Shown here: piece by piece, positions 32,494 to 40,627 of the stretch
How positions within the stretch are numbered: the stretch's first letter is position 1
Layout of the letters: each line of letters begins with the position of its first letter
NCBI RefSeq assembly: GCF_040096185.1
Contig: NZ_JBBMFF010000241.1
Coordinates: 5,854 to 69,853, forward strand
Origin: JAZOXB01 sp040096185
GTDB lineage: Bacteria > Bacillota > Clostridia > Oscillospirales > Oscillospiraceae
Length of the DNA: 64,000 bases
Direction of reading: 5' to 3'
Notes under the pieces: generated by a model
Told to the model about the DNA's origin: nothing
The model's database searches: none
What the model saw: the letters and a program-made list of their open reading frames with translations, nothing else
Program-made: the position numbers and the translations under genes

Positions 32494-33276
32494 ATGAAAG
32501 CTTGGGAACGGGAGCGGCGGCTGCTGGAGCGGCTGCAGGAGCAGGGCTCGCTTGCATTGACGGAGGCCTGCGCATTGACGGGGGCATCCGTCGCAACGAC
32601 GCGGCGCGATTTTGAGCTGCTGCAGGAAAAGGGACTGGCTCAGCGCACGCACGGCGGCCTGCAGCTTCCGAAAAAGGAGGAGCCGAAGGGCTATCTGCAG
32701 GGAACGGCGATCCTGAATCATACGGATGAGGAAAAATACCGCATCGCGCAGGAGGCAGCGGCCTCGGTCAAGGCAGGGGAGTCCGTGTTCCTCGGCGCGG
32801 GCAAGACGTGCAATATGCTGGCGTCCATGCTCCAGAACGTCGAGCGCCTGACCGTCGTCACGACGAGCATCACGGCGGTGCTGGAGCTTGCCGAGTGCCC
32901 GAATGCGTCCGTGACGCTGCTGGGCGGCGATGTCCACGCAGGGAAGAATTATATTGAGACGCTTGATCCGGACATCAGCCATGTCTTGCGCAGCTTTTAC
33001 TTTGACAAGGTCTTCATCACGGTCGACGGCATCGATCTGGAGCGCGGCTACACCGTGAACAACAAGAATCAGATCGGCCTCTACACCCAGCTTGCGCGCA
33101 TGACGCGCCGGTTTTACATTCTGGCCGACAGCGCAAAGTACGACCGCCGCGCCTTTGCCAGCGTTTTTCCACCGGAAAAGACCTGCCGCATGATCACAAC
33201 GAGCGGCGCACCGCAGAAGTATCTGGATTTTTATGCCCGGCAGGGGATCCCCTGCACGGTACTGCCGTTTGAATGA
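32494..33276 (+). CDS. DeoR-family transcriptional regulator of the microcompartment operon
   Basis: A 260-residue repressor. The N-terminal DeoR helix-turn-helix (about 5-58) contains SLALTEACALTGASVATTRRDF and the family marker HGGLQL. The C-terminal DeoR-sensor domain has LGAGKTCNMLA, TVVTTSITAVLELA and ITVDGIDLERGYT, the phosphosugar-isomerase-like ligand site. Ligands of this family are sugar phosphates; deoxyribose-5-phosphate is the natural guess here. It has its own promoter and an operator repeated before the operon (32447, 33274, 33481), so it probably regulates itself and the BMC genes. GGAGG precedes the ATG. Confidence 0.9.
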   Translation: MKAWERERRLLERLQEQGSLALTEACALTGASVATTRRDFELLQEKGLAQRTHGGLQLPKKEEPKGYLQGTAILNHTDEEKYRIAQEAAASVKAGESVFLGAGKTCNMLASMLQNVERLTVVTTSITAVLELAECPNASVTLLGGDVHAGKNYIETLDPDISHVLRSFYFDKVFITVDGIDLERGYTVNNKNQIGLYTQLARMTRRFYILADSAKYDRRAFASVFPPEKTCRMITTSGAPQKYLDFYARQGIPCTVLPFE

Positions 33277-33291
33277 GCGAAATATGAGCGA
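33274..33291 (+). promoter_or_regulatory. Candidate DeoR-family operator 2
   Basis: TGAGCGA at 33274 and 33285 (11-bp period); the first copy includes the stop codon of the regulator gene. It is about 200 bp upstream of operator 3, allowing DNA looping. Confidence 0.6.
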
Positions 33292-33293
33292 TT

Positions 33294-33341
33294 AAAACCC
33301 GCACGGATGGAAGGGAAACCGGAAGATCTGTGCGGGTTTTT
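33294..33341 (+). terminator. Terminator after the DeoR-type regulator gene
   Basis: An 11-bp stem AAAACCCGCAC / GTGCGGGTTTT with a long loop and a T run, 18 nt after the stop. It separates the regulator from the enzyme operon. Confidence 0.8.
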
Positions 33342-33422
33342 GCAATCGGGCCTTGGTATGTGAAAATATTTCCAAACGATTTTGGCTATTTCGCCGAAAA
33401 ACAAAAAATCCTGGCCGATGTA

Positions 33423-33451
33423 TTGACAGATCGCCAATTTTGTGGGATGAT
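33423..33451 (+). promoter_or_regulatory. Promoter of the microcompartment operon
   Basis: A perfect TTGACA (33423-33428) with a weaker GATGAT at 17 bp spacing (33446-33451), 78 bp before the ADH start. The poor -10 fits an inducible promoter. Confidence 0.55.
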
Positions 33452-33480
33452 AGATGCCGTAAAGATGGGCGTAGTATGCT

Positions 33481-33497
33481 TGAGCGATTTTGAGCGA
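33481..33497 (+). promoter_or_regulatory. Candidate DeoR-family operator 3 (operon control)
   Basis: TGAGCGA at 33481 and 33491 (10-bp period), 30 bp downstream of the -10 region and upstream of the ADH ribosome site, a position suited to repression of the whole BMC operon. Confidence 0.65.
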
Positions 33498-33528
33498 TAC
33501 GCCCGGCAAACAAATGGAGATAGCAACT

Positions 33529-34719
33529 ATGAGAAATGAAGGCATTGTTGAACTGTATGCCCCGCGCAGAACGCTCATCGGGCGCGACGGCATCACCAAG
33601 ATCCCGCATTTTCTGCAGCGCCTGAGTTCGAAGTGCGTCCTCGTTGTGACGGATAAGGGCCTCATCAAGGTCGGCACCGCCGGAAAGGTCACGGCTGTTC
33701 TCGATAATGCGAACATCCAGTATGTGGTCTATGACGGCGTGGAGCCGAACCCCACGACCCGGATCGTTTATGACGCGCTGCATTTCTATCAGGAGCACCA
33801 GTGCGATGCGATCATCGCCATCGGCGGCGGCTCGCCGATCGATGTGGCAAAGGCCGTGAGCATCCTGTCCGCCAACGGTGGAAAGATTCAGGATTACAAC
33901 GGCTACAACAAGTCGAAAAAGCGCGGTACGCCGATCATCGCCGTCAACACGACGGCCGGCACCGGCTCCGAGTGCACGCGTGCCTACGTCGTCACGGACG
34001 AAGAGACGAAGACGAAGATGCTCATGGTGGACACGAACTGCCTTGCGCATTTGGCTCTGAACGACCCGATGCTCATGGTCGGCATGCCGCCTTCTCTGAC
34101 GGCTGCCACCGGTATTGACGCCCTGACGCACGCCATTGAGGCCTACATCTGCAATACGCACACGCCCTACACCGACGCCCTGTCCCTTGAGGCGGTCCGC
34201 CTGGTCTCCGGCTCGCTGCGCGACGCAGTCCGCGACGGCTCGAACATGGACGCCCGCACGAATATGTGCTGGGCCGAGTACATGGCTGGTCTTGCCTTCT
34301 CGAATGCAGGCCTCGGCCTTGTGCACGGCATTGCGCATCAGCTCGGCGGCTTCTACAACATTCCGCACGGCCTTGCAAACGCCATCTTGCTGCCGCGTGT
34401 GCTGGAGTACAACCGCCCGTACTGCATGGGCCGCCTTGCCACCGTGGCGCAGGCTATGGGCGAGAAGTGCGATAACCTTTCGGTCGATCAGGCCTCGAAG
34501 AAGGCTATTGAGGCCGTCCGCCGCCTGTGTGACGATGTGAAGATCCCGAAGCTTTGCGACACGAAATTCCGCATGGAAGACATCGACGTGCTGGCCGAGC
34601 ATGCGCTGGAGGACACCGCCACGCAGACAAACATCGTCCGCCCGACTCTGGATGATGTCAAGACCATCCTTGCCAAGACATATTACGAGGGCATCGTCCT
34701 GAAGACGGTGCAGAAATGA
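33529..34719 (+). CDS. BMC-associated iron-containing alcohol dehydrogenase
   Basis: A 396-residue group III Fe-ADH, first gene of the microcompartment operon. The start at 33529 follows TGGAGAT; the longer frame begins in operator 3. The nucleotide-binding AIGGGSPIDVAKA (about 95-107) and TTAGTGSECT are present. Metal ligands lie in DALTHAIEAY and in HGIAHQLGGFYNIPHG. It would reduce acetaldehyde to ethanol and regenerate NAD+ inside the shell for the aldehyde dehydrogenase. It resembles PduQ/EutG in role. Confidence 0.93.
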   Translation: MRNEGIVELYAPRRTLIGRDGITKIPHFLQRLSSKCVLVVTDKGLIKVGTAGKVTAVLDNANIQYVVYDGVEPNPTTRIVYDALHFYQEHQCDAIIAIGGGSPIDVAKAVSILSANGGKIQDYNGYNKSKKRGTPIIAVNTTAGTGSECTRAYVVTDEETKTKMLMVDTNCLAHLALNDPMLMVGMPPSLTAATGIDALTHAIEAYICNTHTPYTDALSLEAVRLVSGSLRDAVRDGSNMDARTNMCWAEYMAGLAFSNAGLGLVHGIAHQLGGFYNIPHGLANAILLPRVLEYNRPYCMGRLATVAQAMGEKCDNLSVDQASKKAIEAVRRLCDDVKIPKLCDTKFRMEDIDVLAEHALEDTATQTNIVRPTLDDVKTILAKTYYEGIVLKTVQK

Positions 34720-34730
34720 GGAGGCACGGC

Positions 34731-35369
34731 ATGGAGAAATCTGAGGTCCAGAGAAAGGTCCAGCTTGCCACCTCGGAAGAGGTCTTCCGCAAAACGGGCC
34801 GGATCTTCGTTCCGGTCGCATCGTCTGCGCGCCATGTGCATCTGTGCCATGCGGATGTCGAGCGCCTGTTCGGACCGGGCCATCAGCTGACCGTGTTCCG
34901 CATGCTGTCCCAGCCGGGGCAGTACGCCTGCACGGAGCAGGTGACCATCGTCGGGCCGAAGGGGCAGCTTGCCAAGGTCCGCGTGCTCGGCCCGGAGCGC
35001 AGCGCCACGCAGGTGGAGATCGCCATGACCGACTCGTTCAAGCTCGGCATCAAGGCGCCTGTGCGCATGTCCGGCAAAACGGCCGGAACGCCGGGCTGCA
35101 GGCTCGTCGGCCCTGCCGGTGAGATCGAGCTTTCCGAGGGCGTTATCATCGCGGCACGCCATCTGCATCTTTCCGAGGCGCAGTGTGCGCTCTTCGGCCT
35201 GCGGGACGGCCAGCCCGTCCGCCTGCGCGCCGAGGGCGAGCGCGCCGTCGTATTTGAAAATGTGATCGTCCGCAGCGGCAAGGGCCATGATATGGAGGTC
35301 CACATCGACACCGATGAGGCCAATGCCATCGCCATGCGCGGGACCCCGATGATGGAGGTCCTGCCCTGA
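34731..35369 (+). CDS. pduL: PduL-type phosphate propanoyl/acetyltransferase
   Basis: A 212-residue zinc enzyme converting acyl-CoA and phosphate to acyl-phosphate and CoA. Two beta-barrel repeats carry zinc-binding motifs: ASSARHVHLCHADVERLFG near the start and AARHLHLSEAQCALFGL in the second half. MEVHIDTDEANA at the end is typical. I use the ATG at 34731 because AGGAGG lies 8 nt upstream; an ATG at 34716 overlaps the ADH stop. Residues 1-25 before the first barrel form a helix like those that target PduL into shells. It recycles CoA for the aldehyde dehydrogenase. Confidence 0.93.
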   Translation: MEKSEVQRKVQLATSEEVFRKTGRIFVPVASSARHVHLCHADVERLFGPGHQLTVFRMLSQPGQYACTEQVTIVGPKGQLAKVRVLGPERSATQVEIAMTDSFKLGIKAPVRMSGKTAGTPGCRLVGPAGEIELSEGVIIAARHLHLSEAQCALFGLRDGQPVRLRAEGERAVVFENVIVRSGKGHDMEVHIDTDEANAIAMRGTPMMEVLP

Positions 35370-35392
35370 CCGGCTGCGGGTAAGAGGTAGCT

Positions 35393-36097
35393 ATGGATCG
35401 AGCACAGCTTTACAAGTTAACAGAGCTGATCGTAGCCGAGGTCGTCCGCCGCATTGCGCAGGAGGAGCGCCGCAGGCAGCACCCCGAGCAGGTGCTCGTG
35501 CTGCTGGCCGACAGTGTCTCCTTCCCGGAAAAGCTGCAGCAGACACTGAACGAGCAGTTCGGCGTCGCCTACACGCCTGTGAGCATCCCGGAGACGAACA
35601 CGTTTGCAGACGAGGCCCTGCTCTACGCCGGAAAGCTGGAGCCGGGCGGGCTGCTTGAGCGGGTGAAGGAGGCCAAAACGGTCATCCTCGTCTCGCCGCG
35701 TCTCGAGCTGCTGCGCCGCATCGCGTCCGGTGATGACGGTGACCCGCTGTCGCATCTGCTCGTGCGCGCTATTCTGTGGCAGAAGGATGTCCGGGTGTAT
35801 CTCGACTATGAGCCGCCCCGCTTCCGCCGCAACACCTTCCTTGCAGATACCGCTGAGGCCATCGACACGCTGCGGCAGATGGCCGTAACGGTCTGCCCGT
35901 ATTTCGCCGTGGCTCCGCAGGAGCCGGAGGGCACGGACCTCGTTACGGAAGCGGATGTTCTGGACGCCGCGAAGACGGAGAGCAAAACGATCCGCTGCCG
36001 CAGCGGCGCGATCATCACACCCGCCGCACGCGATGCACTGGCCGCGACCGATGTGATCCTGCGGTATGAAGGAGAAACAACACATGCAGCTAGCTAG
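35393..36097 (+). CDS. BMC-associated protein of unknown function (TIGR02536/EutQ-operon-like)
   Basis: A 234-residue protein. The N-terminal amphipathic helix LTELIVAEVVRRIAQ (about 9-23) and the charged linker look like an encapsulation peptide. A Rossmann-like alpha/beta domain follows (VLVLLADSVSFPEKL, TVILVSPRLELLRRI, VYLDYEPPRF). The tail GAIITPAARDALAATDVIL is shared by several BMC proteins. It resembles the uncharacterised proteins of ethanolamine and other BMC operons (TIGR02536 type) more than any enzyme I can name. It overlaps the next gene by 14 nt, so expression is coupled to a shell pentamer. Confidence 0.65.
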   Translation: MDRAQLYKLTELIVAEVVRRIAQEERRRQHPEQVLVLLADSVSFPEKLQQTLNEQFGVAYTPVSIPETNTFADEALLYAGKLEPGGLLERVKEAKTVILVSPRLELLRRIASGDDGDPLSHLLVRAILWQKDVRVYLDYEPPRFRRNTFLADTAEAIDTLRQMAVTVCPYFAVAPQEPEGTDLVTEADVLDAAKTESKTIRCRSGAIITPAARDALAATDVILRYEGETTHAAS

Positions 36098-36386
36098 AGT
36101 GAAGGGAACCGTCGTCAGCACGAACAAGGCCGAAAAGCTCAATGGGCTGAAGCTTCAGCTCATCAAGCCCATCGACATTGAAACCTGGCAGGAAAAGGGC
36201 GGCCTCCTCGTCGCCATCGACGCCGTCGGCGCAGGCGAGGGGGAAGTCGTGATGGTCGTCAGCGGCAGCTCGTCGCGCCAGACGGCCGTAACGGAGGGCA
36301 AGCCCGTCGACCTGAGCATTGTTGCCATCATTGATTCGGTCGACGTCAACGGCTCCCGGATTTTTGAGAAATTCAGCAGAGGTTGA
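36084..36386 (+). CDS. BMC pentameric vertex protein (EutN/CcmL family), copy 1
   Basis: A 100-residue BMC-P protein that forms pentamers capping shell vertices. I use ATG 36084, 7 nt after GGAGA, giving the canonical start QLARVKGTVVSTNKAEKL. The core VAIDAVGAGEGEVVMVVSGSS and the end IVAIIDSVDV match the Pfam EutN_CcmL pattern. It is placed between the unknown BMC protein and the aldehyde dehydrogenase; two further BMC-P genes lie at 40339 and 40900. Confidence 0.94.
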   Translation: MQLARVKGTVVSTNKAEKLNGLKLQLIKPIDIETWQEKGGLLVAIDAVGAGEGEVVMVVSGSSSRQTAVTEGKPVDLSIVAIIDSVDVNGSRIFEKFSRG

Positions 36387-36437
36387 TTTCAGAAAACCAG
36401 CAAACGCGAATCTATATTAGAAAGTTGAGGATATGTT

Positions 36438-37838
36438 ATGGCATTGACGAAAGAACAGATCCAGCAAATTGCCGCGCAGACACGCAGCAGCTTTGAGTCG
36501 GGCTCGTTTGCCCCGACCGGCGTGCAGTGCCTGTTCGACGATGTACATGACGCGATCGACACGGCCATCCGTGCCCAGCATCAGCTCATGGACATGTCGC
36601 TCGAGGAGCGCGGCAAGCTGATCGAGGCCATGCGCGTCTGCGCCCGGGAGCATGCCGAAGAGCTTGCCATTCTGGCGCACGAGGAGACCGGCTACGGCAA
36701 GGTGCCTCATAAGATCGCAAAGAACCTCCTCGCTGCGAACAAGACCCCCGGTATTGAGGATCTGCATCCCACGGCGTTCAGCGGCGACAACGGCCTGACG
36801 CTCGTTGAGACGGCCCCCTATGGCGTCATCGGCGCCATCACCCCGTCCACGAATCCCACCGCCACCATCATCAACAACTCCATCAGCATGATCTCCGCGG
36901 GCAACGCCGTGGTGTATAATCCCCATCCGGCAGCAAAGCGCGCCTCTCAGAAGGCTATGGAGCTGCTCAATGAGGCGATCGTGAAGGCGGGCGGCCCGAA
37001 TGGCCTGATGACCGCTGCGAAGGAGCCGACGCTCGATACCTCGAAGGTCATTATGACCCACAAGGCCATCAAGATGCTGGCCGTCACCGGCGGCGAGGCC
37101 GTTGTCGGCGTGGCCATGAAGTCCGGCAAGAAGTGCGTTGCCGCAGGCCCGGGCAATCCCCCTGTCATCGTCGACGAGACCGCCGATATCGCGCAGGCTG
37201 CCAAGGACATCGTCGACGGCGCGAGCTTCGACAATAATGTCCTGTGCGTGGCCGAGAAGGAAGTCTTCATGGTCAACTCCATTGCCGACTCCCTCATGAA
37301 CACGATGGAAAAGTGCGGCGCTTACCGCGTCTACGGCGAGGATATCGACAAGATCGTCCGCACCGTGCTCATCCAGAAGGACGGCAAGTATGTCATCAAC
37401 CGCAAGTTTGTCGGCCATGATGCAACGTACATCCTCCGCGAGAGCGGCGTGCAGTTCAGCGGCGATCCCGTGCTTGTCATCGCCGATGTCGACCGCTATC
37501 ATCCGTTTGTCGAGGTCGAGATGCTCATGCCGGTGCTCGGCATGGTCCGCGTGAACAACTTCGACGAGGCGCTGGACGAGGCCTTCCGCGCAGAGCATGG
37601 CTGCCAGCACTCCGCGATGATCCATTCTTCCAACGTGCACAACATGTCCCGTGCGGCCCGCCGCATGAACACGACCATCTTCGTCAAGAATGCCCCGTCC
37701 TACTCCGGTCTGGGCTTCGGCGGCGAGGGCTACACCACGCTGACCATCGCCACCCCGACCGGCGAGGGCCTGACGAGCGCGAAGTCCTTTACGCGCGCAA
37801 GACGCTGTGTGCTGAAGGGCGACTTCCGCATCATCTGA
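36438..37838 (+). CDS. CoA-acylating aldehyde dehydrogenase (PduP/EutE type)
   Basis: A 466-residue signature enzyme of metabolosomes: aldehyde + CoA + NAD+ -> acyl-CoA + NADH. The catalytic cysteine is C270 in NNVLCVAEKE. The NAD-binding/Rossmann part has GAITPSTNPTATIINNSI and TGGEAVVGVAM. The C-terminal thiolase-like motif TIATPTGEGLTSAKSF is typical. The N-terminal TKEQIQQIAAQTRSSF is helical and could serve as the targeting peptide. A good candidate substrate is acetaldehyde from the DeoC reaction. GTTGAGGATATGTT precedes the ATG. Confidence 0.96.
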   Translation: MALTKEQIQQIAAQTRSSFESGSFAPTGVQCLFDDVHDAIDTAIRAQHQLMDMSLEERGKLIEAMRVCAREHAEELAILAHEETGYGKVPHKIAKNLLAANKTPGIEDLHPTAFSGDNGLTLVETAPYGVIGAITPSTNPTATIINNSISMISAGNAVVYNPHPAAKRASQKAMELLNEAIVKAGGPNGLMTAAKEPTLDTSKVIMTHKAIKMLAVTGGEAVVGVAMKSGKKCVAAGPGNPPVIVDETADIAQAAKDIVDGASFDNNVLCVAEKEVFMVNSIADSLMNTMEKCGAYRVYGEDIDKIVRTVLIQKDGKYVINRKFVGHDATYILRESGVQFSGDPVLVIADVDRYHPFVEVEMLMPVLGMVRVNNFDEALDEAFRAEHGCQHSAMIHSSNVHNMSRAARRMNTTIFVKNAPSYSGLGFGGEGYTTLTIATPTGEGLTSAKSFTRARRCVLKGDFRII

Positions 37839-37848
37839 GGCGGACGGG

Positions 37849-39162
37849 ATGGAGCTGAATAAACTGGTCTGCGACGCCGGTATTCTCGGCGCGGGCGGCG
37901 CGGGCTTTCCCACCCATGTAAAGATCAACTGCAAGGCGGAATTCGTCCTTGCAAACGGAGCCGAGTGTGAGCCACTGCTGCGGGTCGACCAGCAGGTCAT
38001 GCAGTATTTCGCAGCCGATGTCGTGCGCGGCATCCGCGCCGTGAAGGAATTCACCGGTGCGAAGCGTGCGGTCATCTGCCTGAAGGAGCATTACCACGCT
38101 GCCGTTGCCGCGTTGCAGGAAGTGCTGAAGGACGCGGACGATGTGGAGCTGCATCTGCTGCAGGGCTATTATCCTGCAGGCGATGAGCAGCAGATCGTCT
38201 ACGAGGTCACGGGCCGTGTCGTCCCGACCGGCGGTCTGCCGCTGGATGTCGGCGCGGTTGTGTGCAACGTCAGCACGCTCACGAATATTGCCGCCGCGCT
38301 CGACGGCAAGAAGGTCACGGAGAAGTATGTCACGGTCGGCGGCGCGGTGAAGAACCCTGTCACGCTCCGCGTTCCGGTCGGCATCTCCCTGCAGGAGCTC
38401 ATGGACGCCGCCGGCGGTCCCACCTGCGACTGCAAATACATCATCGGCGGCCCGTGCATGGGCCGGGTGGTCGACACGCTGGACATCCCGGTGACGAAGA
38501 CGACCGGCGGCCTGCTGGCCATCCCGAAGGATCACCCCCTGCTGGAGCGGAAGTCTCCGAAGCTCAATCTGCAGCTCATCATGTCGGTCTGCTGCCAGTG
38601 CTCCATGTGCACGCAGATGTGCCCGCGCAACGCGCTGGGCCTGAACGTGCAGCCGCACAAGGCCATGCGCAGTCTGGCGAGCGGCGGCGACCTGCTTGGC
38701 GAGTTCAATGGCATCTTCTCCTGCTGCAATTGCGGACTATGCACCTATTATGCCTGCAACTTCGGCCTGAAGCCCTCGCAGGTGATGCAGACGCTCAAGT
38801 CTGCCATTGCCTCGAAGGGCGTTCGCCCCCGCAAGGAGGTCTACGGCCCGGTGGACGGCGGCTTGGAGAACAAGAAGGTCCCGGTCGAGCGCCTGATCGC
38901 GCGCCTCGGCATCGCGGAATACGACGTTCCCGCGCCCATGGCGGAAAAGCCCCTGACGACGAGCTGCGTGCGCATCGCGCTGCGCATGGGCGTCGGCGCT
39001 CCGAGCGTTCCGGTCGTTGCGGTCGGGGATAAGGTCCGCAAGAACCAGCTCGTGGCCGACATCGCGGAGAAGAAGCTCGGCGTCAAGATGCATGCCAGCA
39101 TCTCCGGCGTCGTGACGGACATCACCGCCGACTACATTGAGATAAGGAAGGCTGCCAAATGA
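37849..39162 (+). CDS. PduS-like flavo-iron-sulfur electron transfer protein
   Basis: A 437-residue RnfC-related protein. The N-terminal glycine-rich GAGGAGFPTH (about 13-22) binds NADH/FMN, and the middle has SLBB-type strands. Two 4Fe-4S motifs follow: CCQCSMCTQMCP (spacing C-x2-C-x2-C-x3-C-P) and CCNCGLCTYYAC. The C-terminal part is a barrel-sandwich domain. In the Pdu system PduS reduces cobalamin and passes electrons via PduT. There is no B12 enzyme here, so recycling NADH or exporting electrons through the shell is more likely. Its stop overlaps the BMC-T gene by 4 nt. Confidence 0.92.
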   Translation: MELNKLVCDAGILGAGGAGFPTHVKINCKAEFVLANGAECEPLLRVDQQVMQYFAADVVRGIRAVKEFTGAKRAVICLKEHYHAAVAALQEVLKDADDVELHLLQGYYPAGDEQQIVYEVTGRVVPTGGLPLDVGAVVCNVSTLTNIAAALDGKKVTEKYVTVGGAVKNPVTLRVPVGISLQELMDAAGGPTCDCKYIIGGPCMGRVVDTLDIPVTKTTGGLLAIPKDHPLLERKSPKLNLQLIMSVCCQCSMCTQMCPRNALGLNVQPHKAMRSLASGGDLLGEFNGIFSCCNCGLCTYYACNFGLKPSQVMQTLKSAIASKGVRPRKEVYGPVDGGLENKKVPVERLIARLGIAEYDVPAPMAEKPLTTSCVRIALRMGVGAPSVPVVAVGDKVRKNQLVADIAEKKLGVKMHASISGVVTDITADYIEIRKAAK

Positions 39163-39704
39163 ATGCACTGGGTATGATTGAAGTTCAGAGCATCCCGCTC
39201 GGCGTCAACGCCGGCGATGCGATGCTCAAGGCCGCGACGGTCCAGCTTGTCACGGCGCAGCCGGTCTGCGCGGGCAAGTACATCGTGATCGTCACGGGCG
39301 AGGTCTCCGCCGTCAGCGAAAGCGTCGCGGCAGGCAAGGCCGAGGCCGGTCAGCGCCTGATCGACAGCATGGTGATCTCCCATGTGCACGAGCAGGTGCC
39401 CCGCGCCATCAACGCCTGCAACGAGATCGGCGAGGTCGCTGCCATCGGCGTTATGGAGGCCTACAGCCTCTGCGCAGCCGTTGTCGCAGCCGATGCAGCC
39501 GTGAAGGCGGCTGATATCCACCTGATGGACGTTCGTCTCGGCCGCGGCCTGGGCGGCAAGTCCTTCATCACCATGACGGGCGACGTTGCTGCCGTGCGCG
39601 CTGCCATCCATGCCGCCGAAGGCATGTCCGAGGTCAAGGGCCTGCTGTCGGAGAGCGTTGTGATCCCGCACCCGCATCCCGATATCGTCAAGTCCCTTTA
39701 TTAA
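39159..39704 (+). CDS. PduT-like tandem-domain BMC-T shell protein with Fe-S pore cysteine
   Basis: A 181-residue trimer-forming shell protein with two BMC domains (about 3-85 and 93-175). In domain 1 the pore loop is AQPVCAGKY with C37, aligning with Cys38 of PduT, which coordinates a 4Fe-4S cluster at the trimer axis. Domain 2 ends in LSESVVIPHPHPDIV, as in hexamer proteins. Translation is coupled to the PduS-like gene, the known physical partner of PduT, supporting an electron conduit across the shell. Confidence 0.94.
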   Translation: MNALGMIEVQSIPLGVNAGDAMLKAATVQLVTAQPVCAGKYIVIVTGEVSAVSESVAAGKAEAGQRLIDSMVISHVHEQVPRAINACNEIGEVAAIGVMEAYSLCAAVVAADAAVKAADIHLMDVRLGRGLGGKSFITMTGDVAAVRAAIHAAEGMSEVKGLLSESVVIPHPHPDIVKSLY

Positions 39705-39749
39705 GCGTAAAAATATTTTCACATATACAATCATTGGAGGTTTTTTATC

Positions 39750-40025
39750 ATGAAAGAAGCATTAGGCATGATCGAGACCCGCGGCCTGATCGGCGCTGTC
39801 GAAGCAGCCGATGCCATGGTCAAGGCAGCAAACGTTCATCTGATCGGTGAGCAGCAGATCGGCTCCGGCCTCGTGACCGTCATGGTCCGCGGCGATGTCG
39901 GCGCTGTCAAGGCCGCTGTCGATGCAGGCGCTACCGCCGCGAAGCGCGTCGGCGAGCTGTACGGCACCCATGTCATCCCGTCCCCGCACGACGACGTGGA
40001 GAGCATCCTGCCCACCCTTGGCTGA
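39750..40025 (+). CDS. BMC-H hexameric shell protein, copy 1
   Basis: A 91-residue BMC domain protein that forms the hexagonal tiles of the shell. The start ALGMIETRGLIGAVEAADAM, the pore/edge loop GSGLVTVMVRGDVGAVKAAV and the end HVIPSPHDDVE are canonical (PduA/EutM type). It differs from copies 2 and 3 at only a handful of residues (E3, E34, S and TL near the end). TTGGAGG precedes the ATG. It follows the BMC-T gene after an AT-rich 45-bp gap. Confidence 0.97.
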   Translation: MKEALGMIETRGLIGAVEAADAMVKAANVHLIGEQQIGSGLVTVMVRGDVGAVKAAVDAGATAAKRVGELYGTHVIPSPHDDVESILPTLG

Positions 40026-40059
40026 TTTATTCAGAATTGATTTACGGAGGAAATAACCT

Positions 40060-40335
40060 ATGAAACTCGCTCTTGGTATGATTGAGACCCGCGGCCTGAT
40101 CGGCGCTGTCGAAGCAGCCGATGCCATGGTCAAGGCAGCTAATGTTCATCTGATCGGCAAGCAGCAGATCGGCTCCGGCCTCGTGACCGTCATGGTCCGC
40201 GGCGATGTCGGCGCTGTCAAGGCCGCTGTCGACGCAGGCGCTACCGCCGCAAAGCGCGTCGGCGAGCTGTACGGCACCCATGTCATCCCGTCTCCGCACG
40301 ACGACGTGGAAGCCATCCTGCCGAACATCGGTTAA
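40060..40335 (+). CDS. BMC-H hexameric shell protein, copy 2
   Basis: 91 residues, nearly the same as copy 1 and only three residues different from copy 3. The whole BMC fold is present with K34 in the GKQQIGSG loop. ACGGAGG ribosome site. The next gene, a BMC-P, starts 4 nt after the stop. The very close DNA identity to copies 1 and 3 points to recent duplication or gene conversion. Confidence 0.97.
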   Translation: MKLALGMIETRGLIGAVEAADAMVKAANVHLIGKQQIGSGLVTVMVRGDVGAVKAAVDAGATAAKRVGELYGTHVIPSPHDDVEAILPNIG

Positions 40336-40338
40336 GCT

Positions 40339-40611
40339 ATGTATATCGGGGAAGTCGTCGGCTGCGTCGTGGCGAGCGTGAAGGAGGAGCGGCTGGAAAA
40401 TATCCCGCTGCTCGTCGTTCAGCTCATTGAAAAAGGCGTAAAAACGAAGATGATCGTGGCTGCCGACGCGACCCGGCAGGCCGGTCGCGGAGATTTTGTC
40501 TTCATGATCGGCTCAAAGGAGGCGGCGCGCATGTTCCGCAAGACGGTGCCTGCGGCCGACTCGGCGATCGTCGGATTTATCGACTCGTATAATGTCAGAA
40601 TCAAAGAATAA
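40339..40611 (+). CDS. BMC pentameric vertex protein (EutN/CcmL family), copy 2
   Basis: A 90-residue BMC-P protein starting YIGEVVGCVVASVKEERLEN and ending SAIVGFIDSYNV. The core has AADATRQAGRGDFVFMIGSKEAARMF, more basic than the other two BMC-P proteins of this locus. It is placed between BMC-H copies 2 and 3. Three pentamer genes per locus are common, and the paralogs may occupy different vertices. Confidence 0.93.
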   Translation: MYIGEVVGCVVASVKEERLENIPLLVVQLIEKGVKTKMIVAADATRQAGRGDFVFMIGSKEAARMFRKTVPAADSAIVGFIDSYNVRIKE

Positions 40612-40627
40612 TCTGGAGGAATAACCT

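Noticed and set aside
39705..39749. Internal promoter before the first BMC-H gene
   Set aside because: The gap is AT-rich and has TACAAT, but there is no acceptable -35 at 16-18 bp, so I did not list it.
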